A stretch of DNA of 64,000 bases, from the NCBI GenBank assembly GCA_015680685.1, contig MNCI01027022.1, positions 223,078 to 287,077 of the forward strand, written 5' to 3'. Below, piece after piece: positions 46,833 through 55,515 of this stretch. The notes beneath the pieces are model-generated. The model was not told the origin of the DNA. It did no database searches and saw only the letters and a list, made by a program, of their open reading frames with translations. This stretch comes from Gnetum montanum. Its lineage: Eukaryota > Streptophyta > Gnetopsida > Gnetales > Gnetaceae. The translations under genes and the position numbers were made by a program. Numbering within the stretch: position 1 is the first letter of the stretch; each line of letters opens with the position of its first letter.

Positions 46833-47220
46833 TGTATTGCACAAACAGAAGGAAAATTGAGCCAATTTTTTCCTAATGCCCGAAAGATAATATAAGCATA
46901 GTTATAAGAATAAAATAAGAATATCTTACTTAACCAATCAAATCTAAGCCAAAGGACTTAATCAATTCTCTTAACTAATCATACCAACCATTTAGAAGCA
47001 TAATAAATAAGGAAATGATATATTATGGAAGGTCATAACAATTAAAGATATAATACTTAGGGGTTTCTTTTTGAAATTTTTCTAACTCTGCAATCATGAT
47101 GAAGATCATAACTAATATAAAACAATAAGAGTTAGATCAAACCAAGAGTATGTGAAGGATTATGAATTGTTAAGGACTAATTTAAAAACTTTGGTAACCT
47201 TAAACTCTCAATGATTACAG

Positions 47221-49973
47221 ATGGCCCCAAATAGACTCGAAGTTGAAGGACTTTCATAACTAGGAAGCAAAAGACCAAGAGGCCATGGAAGAGGCCAAGT
47301 AGGAGAGTAGACACCATGAGTTGAATGTGCTAAGTAGGAGGCTTAATCATTTAGCATTCATCAGCAAACTTTTGCTACTAAACAATCGACACAAGTAGAG
47401 GTAGAGGCACCACTAGCATAGAACAAGGATAATGCCTCACATTATCCAATGAATGTCTTTAGCTCATCCAGGAAAAGTTCATCATCTCCATGGTCATCAT
47501 GGAATTAAACTTTGGTTCATTCATGGAGTTTTCCCTAGAAGCTATTAGCACACAACACTAGGCATCTTCCTTATGGCCAACATTGTCCAACAATGCAAAA
47601 GTGTACCAAAGAGAGGTTTACCAATTCTAGAAAAATAAATAAGATTATGCAACCATAAAGATAGAAGGGGTCTTAGTGTCATACCTAGTAGAGGCAATCG
47701 TCAAAGCCTTGAATATTCCTAATGAAGAAGCTAATGTGGCATAGATTTCAACAAGGTCAGATATAGATGCAAAGAAATTATGCCTACAAAGGGCCTATGG
47801 CAAAGAAGATAAAGACTACAGTGAGCTCACAACTGAGAAGAAAATCTATTTTAAGATTGGGACTTACCACTTATTCTTTACAAAAAGGCTCAATGGAATC
47901 TCAACATATGCAGCCAAGGGAAGTGCAATACTGATGGGCAAGTTTAATGCCAACATTGCACATCTAATCTTTATAGAGATTCAAAGTTGGTTTGAGGAGA
48001 AGAAGGTAAGAAAGCCAGCACTGCCATTTCCTTGCCCAATAAGAAAGCTTTGCAAATAAGCATGGATCATGGGCTATACTAATGATGTTCCAAAGAATGT
48101 CCAAAATGCCTCTTATGTAGAAATATCCAAGCCAGTGCCACAAAAGAAAGATTAGCTAGAAAAGCCAACGGGCACTAAGGAAGCTTCAAGTTCAACCCAT
48201 TTTGGTAACATTCTAGCTACTAAGAAATAGCAACAAGTAGGACCCAATAGTCAACCACCTATTGGAGACAAACTATAATAGCAAGTTCCACCACCACCAC
48301 CACAAAACTACAAACCATCAATGAGCCATCTACATCAAATCACAGATACTATCAGTTGGGAAGCAAGGGAGGGCTCTAATCTCTATAGGGTTAGAGAGAG
48401 CTTGATAAAGCCCACAATGTTAATAGACCCTGCTAGTGGATAGGTATCACTATAAGCAGGAGGAGAGAATGATTGGGTACAACAAATTTTGGAAAATGTT
48501 GCATCATTCCAAGTAATGCTAGAAACTAGTGAAAGTACCATAATGGTGGTTATGCAGCACTAGGATGCAACAAGAGCCACAAAAGTAATTACTAATCATA
48601 TCAAAAAATCATTCAATATTCATGTTGTGCCATTGGCCAATATTTTTGGAGCAAGAGATGCTCAAATGGTAGCTGATACCTTAATAACTCCTGCTAAGCA
48701 TAAAGCTTCTTTAGACAAACTATTGTAGACTGACCAAGTCATGAAAAATCTATTTGATATCCCTAGTGATATAACTACAATACAATCTGATCTTATAGCC
48801 ATGAAAGGGAAGCTAGTAATGGTAGAGATTACAAAATAAATTGAAAGCTTTAAGAGCAGAAGTAAGAGATCCTGCACAATTTTTTGTCTCAAACCAACTT
48901 AAGTAATTTAGAATTGACCAAGTGAGGTAGTTGATTACCCATAACATTCATGTGGAGATGGAGAGAGAAAAGGCAGTGTGGAATGCATCAATAGCTAAAG
49001 CTCAAACATACGCACATGCTAAAGCCCTCATAGCCCTAGAAGAGAAGAGCAAGAAGCATATTGTAGACAACACTTGATTGATTAATGTGGAAAAACAAGA
49101 GAATGTTCTCAAAGAAAGCATCCATCAACTGCGATAAAAACTCATTCATGTCAACTAGGACATCAGCAAGCTAGCCTAAGAAAATAGGACCCTGTCAATG
49201 GAAGAAGTATGCACAATTAGAGAAAAGTTAGCCATTGAGATACGCCCATGGAAAAATGAGGCAAGGATAGACAAGAAGCTTAAAGAGCATTTTAGGAACC
49301 AAGTGGGCATGTACAAGTAGATAAATAAGAAAGAAATTCACATGGTAAAAGCCAAGATCAATTCCATCACTGCTCAGACTATAGATTGGCAGCCCATATT
49401 GGATAGTTTAGCCCATGTTTACTAGGCCGAAATCAAAAACATAAACCTGTAGATAGAGGATCTTATAGAATACATGAGGTTAGCAAATCTTCGATATGCT
49501 AACTTGGCCATGTTAACAGCAAGACGACCTTAGAATGAGCTCAAGTAGTAGGTAGCAGCAATGTATGCGATGTATGAAAAAGAGTTTGCTAACAAAAAAG
49601 ATGCATTGCAGAAATTACACGTGCCAAACTCTAAGCTCAAGATTGTCAAGGCTAGCTACCAAGGCCAAAAAGATATTGTAGTGACTTCGCATGTAGCATG
49701 TCTAACTACCAGTAACTCAGAAAGGTAGCTAGAGCTTTTCAAGAAAGGCGGCAATTTGTGACATGGTATGTTAAAGCTAATCAGATGTTCTAGCAACTAC
49801 CATGCCCATGAAATGTACCAACTCCATCCAACATCATGATATCAACATGGATGGTACACAATCCTAGGACATAGGAGGAGAAACTTTAGGCACTTTTCAA
49901 CCATTATCAATTTCAGAAGCCTGATGACAAAGGAAAGAAGTTGATGGAAGAGCATCCACCACCTAGAAAATAG
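47221..49973 (+). pseudogene. Element B ORF2: plant-transposon-like domain plus coiled coil
   Basis: ATG 47221 to TAG 49971. The N-terminal region around 47500-48130 corresponds to the C copy; KPALPFPCPIRKLCK (about 48016) and GYTNDVPKNVQNAS are easily read. A Pro-run linker (about 48290) and a Glu/Lys-rich coiled coil (about 48780-49680) follow. The end block is FVTWYVKANQMF, PCP, VPTPSNI (about 49755-49835), finishing EEHPPPRK. Heavily interrupted by TAG/TAA at former Gln codons. Role unknown. Confidence 0.7.
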
Positions 49974-50171
49974 AGCTACATTAAGCTACTTCAATTTTTA
50001 TTTTGTTTTATTTTGTCTCTCTTGTCAATTCTTGTAGTTGTGATTTTGTGAAAATACCAATGCGGCATTCAAGAGTCATGTAAATAGTTAGTCATGTCAA
50101 GTTAAATCTACCTCCCAATTTTGTAAAGGACTCCATCCTCATTTTGTTTTAACTCAAGGACGAGTTTCCAA

Positions 50172-50186
50172 TTAGTCATGGGGGTA
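50172..50186 (+). other. 3' polypurine tract of element B
   Basis: TTAGTCATGGGGGTA directly before the 3' LTR. Confidence 0.8.
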
Positions 50187-50991
50187 TGATAAAACTAATT
50201 TTTTACTGATGTGATACCGTATCAATGATATCATAGCTCATCCTACGTCATTGTTGATGCGATGTCTCGAGATCTATGCAACCCTATACATACCAGCAAT
50301 TGGGTGTACAATCAATAACTTTTGATTCCAACCCTTAGCTAGATTCTTGTAGTTTGTTTTCATAGTTTTAGTGATAAAGTGAATGTCCATGGTGTGGTGT
50401 TAAGAACTGACCAACATCTTTATTTGAGTAAATTATACTTGGACATAGTTTATGGGTGGCAATAAAGATCAAAGCTATTTCTCATCATTGAAACATTCCT
50501 TAGTCTCTTTATGCTTTACTTAGAATAATTTTCTTGCTTTCCCAATTAATTATTTACATTTCAAGCACTTTACTTTACATGTTATTAATAAGTGGAATGG
50601 ATATGACTAATTTTGAGTGCTAAGTGTTGTTATTTGATAACCCAGTAGTGGTGTTGCTTAATTTGCTCAATAGTAATTCCACTTGGTAATCCCAATGATA
50701 ATTACATGAGTCCAAGGCATGTACAGTAGACCAAGACCAAATATCCATTACTCTATGCTAAGATAGATTTGTGTTTTCTTAATTTACTAGACTTAGAATT
50801 TTACATTTCACCCACTTTGAGTTAGTAAATTAAGAAAGGTAGAATTTTACCATACACTCAAATTTTACTAACTTGAACTTAACATCAATTACTAGCATAA
50901 TTACATTTTCCATCCAAGGATTACAATCTAGTTGTGCATAAACACTTGTGACTTGTATGGTAGAGTGTTGGGATACCTCCATTGCTCATTA
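50187..50991 (+). repeat. 3' LTR of element B
   Basis: 805 bp, TGATAAAACT...CTCATTA (the terminal CA has become TA). It lacks the 279-bp duplication found at the 5' end. It is followed by AAAGG, the right target duplication. Confidence 0.9.
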
Positions 50992-51900
50992 AAAGGTATA
51001 GATTTTATAGAAATATTTTCACCAGTTGTAAAATTAGATTATGCTCAGATTTTGTTGGCTTTAGTTATTTTATTTGATATGGAATTAGAACAATTAGATG
51101 TAAAAATAGAATTCCTTCACAGTTACTTAGATGAGGAGATATATATGAAATAACCAAAAGGTTTTGTACAAGTAGGCAATGAAGATTTAGTTTGCAAACT
51201 CAAGAAGTCATTGTATGGCCTAAAGTAATCATCTAGGCAATGGTACAAGAGGTTTGATTCTTTCATGTTGAGCCATAATTTCCAAATAAGTAAATATAAG
51301 CATTATGTGTATTTTAAATTTAGTGCTAATGGTATGTTTGTAGTTTTGGTGTTATATGTTGATGACATGCTTATTATTGCAAGCCAAAGTATATTGGAAA
51401 TCAAACAGTTAAAGGCTTAGTTATCTAGGACATTTGATATGAAAGATCTAGGAGCAACAAATCAAATCTTGGGCATAGAGATACACAAAGACAAAAGAAA
51501 TGATAAGCTATGATTTTCACAAGAAAAATGTATTCAAAAAATCCTCATGCATTTTAATATGATGGATGTTAAACCTATAAGTACCCCTTTTGCTACTCAT
51601 TTCAAGCTTTCTTTGGATTTAAGTCCTAGTTTAGAAGAAGAAAAGTAGTATATGTCTAGTGTGCCTTACACAAATGTAGTAGGAAGTTTAATGTATGTCA
51701 TGGTATGAACAAGATCAAATATTTCTTTTACAGTTGGAATGATCAGTAAATTTCTATAAAATCCTAGTAAAAGCCATTGGGCTACAATAAAATGGGTGCT
51801 TCATTATTTAAAGGGCACTATGAATTATTGTATTACCTATAATAAAGATAACAACGAGATTATGGATTTTGTTGATTTTGATTATGAAGGTGACTTAGAT
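50992..51900 (+). pseudogene. pol: Element K reverse transcriptase, 3' part
   Basis: Continues from 28708: GIDFIEIFSPVVKLDYAQI (about 50995), QLDVKIEFLHSYLDEEIYM (about 51094), CKLKKSLYGLK (about 51195) and the intact active site YVDDMLII (51358). Stops after EEIYMK (51151) and at SLYGLK. Confidence 0.9.
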
Positions 51901-52312
51901 AAGAGCATCCACCATAGGTTATGTCTTTACTCTTGTAGCAGGTCCAATTAGTTGGATGTCAAAATTACAATCTATTGTAACATTGTCTACCATTGAAGCA
52001 GAGTATATGGTTGCTACAGAAGCATGCAATGAAGCTATTTGGTTGCAAGGCATATTGGGTGAGTTGGGCATCAAAGAAAAAGTCAAAATATTTTGTGATA
52101 ATCGAAGCGCTATATATTTAGCCAAGAATCTAATTCATCACAATAGAACAAAACATATTTGCACCAAATATCATGGGATAAGACACTTTATTGAAGAAGG
52201 TGGAGTATTGCTTGAGAAAATTTATAGAAGTCAAAATTGTGAGGACATGTTAACAAAGTCAGTACCATTGAAGAAATTCAAGTGGTGCTTGGACTTCTTA
52301 GGCTTGTAGGAA
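51900..52312 (+). pseudogene. pol: Element K RNase H domain
   Basis: WMSKLQSIVTLSTIEAEYMV (about 51953), CNEAIWLQGILGELGI and FCDNRSAIYLAKN (about 52092), HNRTKHICTKYHGIRHFI, then NCEDMLTKSVP (about 52237) at the C-terminus. The order is the standard Tnt1-type RNase H; the 117-codon 3' part is open to 52307. Confidence 0.9.
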
Positions 52313-52355
52313 AGGTGATGAAAATTTTTGGGCAAGGCAAGGTGAGTTTGTTGTC

Positions 52356-52366
52356 AAGGTGGAGAT
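52356..52366 (+). other. Polypurine tract of element K
   Basis: AAGGTGGAGAT directly before the 3' LTR's TGTTAAG; the common copia tract. Confidence 0.8.
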
Positions 52367-52755
52367 TGTTAAGTTGACAAGAAGTTATCTTGTGTTTTTT
52401 CCTTCTCTCTCTTATGTTTCCATTTTTATTTTTTGAGAATTGATGTTTCCCCTTTTGTTTTTTGCTTTTTTTTTTGGTAGGAAATTAGTCAACATGTACT
52501 CTTTTCTACTTGTAATATGGGCATTACTAAAGTGAAGCATCAGAAAATCAAATCAAGAAAGACTATGCTCTAAATACAAGCATAGTGTGAGCTTGTGATA
52601 AAAGAAATTGCAAAAAGCGAGAGAAGCCTTGTACTCACCTAAATAAAATTCTTTTGCCTTGCCATGTAAATGTTTCCCTTCACATTGAAAGGTTTTACCA
52701 AGTAAATCTTGTGTGTTTTATTTTTATCTTTATTTTAAAGTTCAAGAGATCAAGG
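52367..52755 (+). repeat. 3' LTR of element K (3' end uncertain)
   Basis: Starts TGTTAAGTTGACAAGAAG. It matches the 5' LTR at both ends of its readable part, but carries about 110 bp (52560-52700) absent from the 5' LTR and loses similarity after 'aaagttca' (about 52745). So the 5' LTR is deleted or the 3' end has been replaced. Confidence 0.7.
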
Positions 52756-54414
52756 TAACAAGTTTTTTAAAGTACACTATATTAAAAAATATTTTTTTAA
52801 AAATAATTATTGAATATATACCATATAAATTTTCAGGTTAGTTTGTCATGCAAACCTTTGCAAGTTTTTTTTTTAAATGGTTGAAGCTTTCCCTCAAATT
52901 CATATACTACTACGGTACCTGTGCAGACAGACAGGAGCCAAGACTATTGATTCCACTGGATATCAACCAGCAAGGACCCCTTGCATGGTACTCCCTTACT
53001 GACCAGATCTAACCTCACCTTCTTAAATCACCAGGCAGACCCCAGACCTGCTCTTCCGCCTTCAACACCTCTCGGCCTATAACAATATCGGAAGCCCTGT
53101 GGCTCAGCAATTTGCTCAACTTCCAAGCCTTCATTTCAGCTACATCACAGCCTCCCCTTAGCAGCAGAACAGGGCCCCCGACATCGCCGTAACGTTTGTT
53201 TGTACGCCTGGTCCCTGTCTCTTCGTAATTTTCGTGCTGCACCCACTGACATGTTTCCGTCTGGCCTCTCCTGCAAAGCAATTTTGATTTTGGCCACTTT
53301 CATGGCAACTGTTGTTTTTGGTTATGTCCTCTCTGTTTCGGGCGTCGGGATTCCCATATTAGTAATGTATTAGTGTTTGTCCTTGTTAATATAATGATCC
53401 GCCTCTCTCAGAGTTCTCTCGCAGCCATGATAAATATTTCCTTTTCCAACTTGCTTACATCAGAACACTGAAGTTGTGACAGTGGATGATGGTCCAGCAT
53501 ATGGGCAGGCACCCCTGCAAAACCGAACGAGTAAAATTCTCTTCTGTATTTTCAAAGCAGCGAAGGGGCAGCTGTCGATTCATTGGGTGAAAAGAAAAGC
53601 ACAAGTCCATTCAGGAGGGACCAGAAGATGTAACATCTGGCAGAGAAAGCCTAGAAGACAAGTAGCCATGGTAGTGTACCATGATTTTTGATCACCATCT
53701 CGGAAATATCTTCCTAATCCTTGTGACTCAGTAATGGCTTTGCTACCACTGCCTGTTTGCACGTTATTTTAATAAACATAGTATAATAATAGAATGCCCA
53801 GAACCCTAGCATTGAATATCGCCACTGGCCAGCATCAAGTTTCCCATGTATTATTCCCCAGTCCCCACAGCTTCTGCTGCTAGCCAGAGGTGGTCAATTC
53901 CCCTTCCTTCCCTTTCTTTCTTCATGCATCTCATCTGCTCTGCAACTTTAGACTACCATTAATGGTGTCTGCAATGCCAGGCCTGCAGTGCCATTAATAA
54001 TTAAATGGGTATAGATGACCGCTAAGTCTGCTAATTTCCCTGGTACATGTATAGTACTTGAGGCCCATCAGAGCTTCCAGTTCCTGGAACTTGGATACAT
54101 TTGGTAAGATGGACAGCATGTTGGCAAATGACAAACTGGCATTGGCATGGATTTGCAGATCAGATGTGTGTGATTATTTATTAAAAGCAGTCACTCACTG
54201 GACCAGAGGGTGGGTGTACAGGCAGGGACAAATATCACTATTCAGGCCCATTAATTCACAGTGTCTCCACATGACATGGGGTTGGTGGGTGTCACTGCAT
54301 TATATTGCTACCGTGTAGCGCACTTTCACTTGCAGTAGTCCTACACGAGCTGCATATTTTCACATATCATATCCCACAAATTCTGTGACTTGTGCAGCAG
54401 CTGGAGTTACCAAG
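52756..54414. other. Low-copy region upstream of the TAXIMIN-like gene
   Basis: More GC-rich than the transposons and with no repeat similarity seen, so probably the gene's promoter and leader. No coding gene is supported. A 40-codon frame at 53251-53373 with a hydrophobic stretch is noted in the findings. 'tgtgacttgtgcag' ending at 54398 looks like an acceptor for a leader intron just before the ATG (inference). Confidence 0.5.
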
Positions 54415-54843
54415 ATGTGTGGGGAAGGCAGGATGAGGTGCAAATGCAGGGCTGTGGGGTTCCTGCTGGGCCTGCCCTTTGCTCTGCTTGCCATGCCTGT
54501 GGTTCTTCTTGGCATCGTCATCTGGCTGTTTGGGTACATTAATCTTATTCTTTAGGACTGTTTTGTGTGAACTTGTGACCTGATTATTTCACGGTGAATT
54601 TGTTTGTTCAGGGTGAATTCAGTTTATGTGTAATTATATCGTTGCATGATAGTTTGTTTGAGGGATGTTATGATTGATTTGGTGTGTGCTTTGTGTCTCC
54701 GCTGATGATGATGTTGCAGGGTGCTGCTGAATCTGGTGTGCTCGTGCTTTGTGTGTGTGACTGTGATCATTGAGACGGGCGTGGAGTGCATGAGAGCTCC
54801 TCTGCAAATCATGACTTGGTTTCTCAACAAAATTCCATGTTGA
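54415..54843 (+). CDS. TAX1-like: TAXIMIN-like small peptide/membrane protein (two exons)
   Basis: Exon 1 is 54415-54533 and exon 2 is 54720-54843, joined in phase across a 186-bp GT...AG intron (54534-54719, acceptor TTGCAG). The product is 80 residues. It has a Cys-containing N-terminus, the block GFLLGLPFALL, a hydrophobic stretch to IVIWLFG, Cys-rich VCSCFVCV, an amphipathic APLQIMTWF segment and the ending WFLNKIPC. The plant TAXIMIN family has exactly this plan (GFLLGLPFAF..., CPCCLCVTV-like middle, WF..QIPC end, about 73-80 residues). The family was described as a conserved signalling peptide affecting specialised metabolism in Taxus and organ separation in Arabidopsis. The frame is fully intact, unlike everything else around it, and the intron sits between the two hydrophobic blocks. 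Expression cannot be judged from sequence. Confidence 0.85.
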
Positions 54844-54991
54844 GTTCACCCATCATCATGTCTGGAGCGCTTGCTTCTTCATTTGTGCATGATTGTCTCG
54901 GCTTATCCTTTTTCTAACTTCTTTGCGCTGATGTTGAATTCCCTGTATTGGAATAGCTTAATATATTTTATTTGCAACCACTATAACATCT
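54844..54991. other. 3' region of the TAXIMIN-like gene / spacer to tRNA
   Basis: 148 bp with no coding potential; presumably the 3' untranslated region. Only 148 bp separate the stop codon from the tRNA gene on the same strand. Confidence 0.5.
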
Positions 54992-55064
54992 GCGCTCGTG
55001 GCCTAATGGATAAGGCGCCTGACTTCTAATCAGGCGATTGTGGGTTCGAATCCCACCGGGCGTG
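54992..55064 (+). tRNA. trnR-UCU: tRNA-Arg (anticodon UCU)
   Basis: 73 nt without intron. The acceptor stem pairs GCGCTCG with CGGGCGT (two G-U pairs), discriminator G. The D arm contains TGGCCTAATGGATAAGGCG (A box). The anticodon stem CCTGA/TCAGG encloses the loop CTTCTAA, giving TCT, which decodes AGA. The T arm GTGGG-TTCGAAT-CCCAC holds the B box. CCA is not encoded and a T-run follows (55066-55075), as expected for a nuclear RNA polymerase III gene. Confidence 0.97.
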
Positions 55065-55090
55065 AGTTTATTTTAAGTTAATTAAAAAAA

Positions 55091-55385
55091 TTAATATTTA
55101 AAAAAATTCAACTTTTAACTGGTTCGTCTACGCTCATTCGTCACTAGCAAAAAAAGGGTCCCAGCGGGAGTGAACTTCTTTTAAAGCTTTTAAAAATAAT
55201 TAATATTAAAAAAATCAAAAAAGGGTCCCAGCGGGAGTGAACTTCTTTTAAAGCTTTTAAAAATAATTAATATTAAAAAAATCAAAAAAGGGTCCCAGCG
55301 GGAGTGAACTTCTTTTAAAGCTTTTAAAAATAATTAATATTAAAAAAATCAACTTTTAACTGGTTCGTCTACGCTCATTTGTCAC
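55091..55385 (+). repeat. Direct repeat pair flanking the 67-bp array
   Basis: The segment 'caacttttaactggttcgtctacgctcatt(c/t)gtcac' occurs at 55109-55144 and 55351-55385, on both sides of the array, so the whole tRNA-end plus flank unit was duplicated before the internal tripling. Confidence 0.85.
55156..55356 (+). repeat. Three tandem 67-bp repeats downstream of the tRNA
   Basis: Unit starts GGGTCCCAGCGGGAGTG at 55156, 55223 and 55290 with near-perfect copies. The start of the unit resembles the tRNA 3' end (tcccaccgggcgtg), and the rest resembles the AT-rich DNA right after the tRNA (to about 55115). Confidence 0.9.
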
Positions 55386-55392
55386 GAACAAA

Positions 55393-55515
55393 ATAAAAGG
55401 TTATGCTGAAAACGTTTATCCTGGAAAACCGCCATAACCTTGCTTGTTTGCGTGCTAGGAGTCTGCTGAAAAGCTTCATCCCGCAATGCTGCTGAAACCT
55501 TGTTTGCGTGGGAGG
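55393..55515 (+). repeat. Degenerate tandem dimer (about 60 bp unit)
   Basis: 'tgctgaaaacgtttatcctgg...ccttgcttgtttgcgtg' (55403-55455) is followed by 'tgctgaaaagcttcatcccg...ccttgtttgcgtg' (55463-55510). Two diverged copies in tandem; no function seen. Confidence 0.6.

Larger units (their letters stand above)
45004..47220 (+). other. Element B non-coding interval before ORF2
   Basis: No gene supported. A polypurine-like tract occurs at 45029-45042 and again at 46817-46832, and a U3-like block lies at 46565-46660. A 'aagacatgttacccatgcc' block occurs twice (45661 and 45761), so this interval carries a small internal duplication. It ends in GATTACAG right before ATG 47221. Confidence 0.65.
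28709..50991 (+). mobile_element. Element B: complete gypsy element with ORF2, interrupted by element C
   Basis: 5' LTR, primer-binding site, gag, protease and RT to 34324; then, after element C, RNase H, integrase, non-coding interval, ORF2, polypurine tract and 3' LTR to 50991. Target duplication: GAAGG on the left (28704-28708) and AAAGG on the right (50992-50996). It is inserted in the copia RT gene of K. The pol reading 'LKxKLIKTPILQT' is restored across C. Confidence 0.9.
25730..52755 (+). mobile_element. Element K: Ty1/copia (Tnt1/Tork-like), interrupted by element B
   Basis: A copia element with 5' LTR, initiator-tRNA-type primer-binding site, gag, protease, integrase and RT up to 28708. 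After element B is removed, RT continues at 50992, followed by RNase H, polypurine tract and 3' LTR. The domain order (integrase before RT) is diagnostic of Ty1/copia. Removing B gives K-E-G then I-D-F-I-E-I-F-S-P-V-V without loss. It is the outermost and so the oldest element of the nest. Confidence 0.9.

Noticed and set aside
53015-53281. 88-codon minus-strand frame in the region upstream of the TAXIMIN-like gene
   Set aside because: No recognisable domain and no conserved context; the length is within chance for this GC content.
54058-54318. 86-codon plus-strand frame just before the TAXIMIN-like gene
   Set aside because: Composition is not protein-like and no family is recognised; more likely leader or promoter DNA.
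54624-54849. Two overlapping minus-strand frames (68-71 codons) across the TAXIMIN-like exon 2
   Set aside because: They are shadows of the real exon on the other strand; the His/Thr/Ser-rich reading results from its codon use.
55156-55356. Regular 67-bp repeats as a CRISPR array
   Set aside because: The units are tandem without distinct spacers, only three copies, and the context is a plant nuclear genome.
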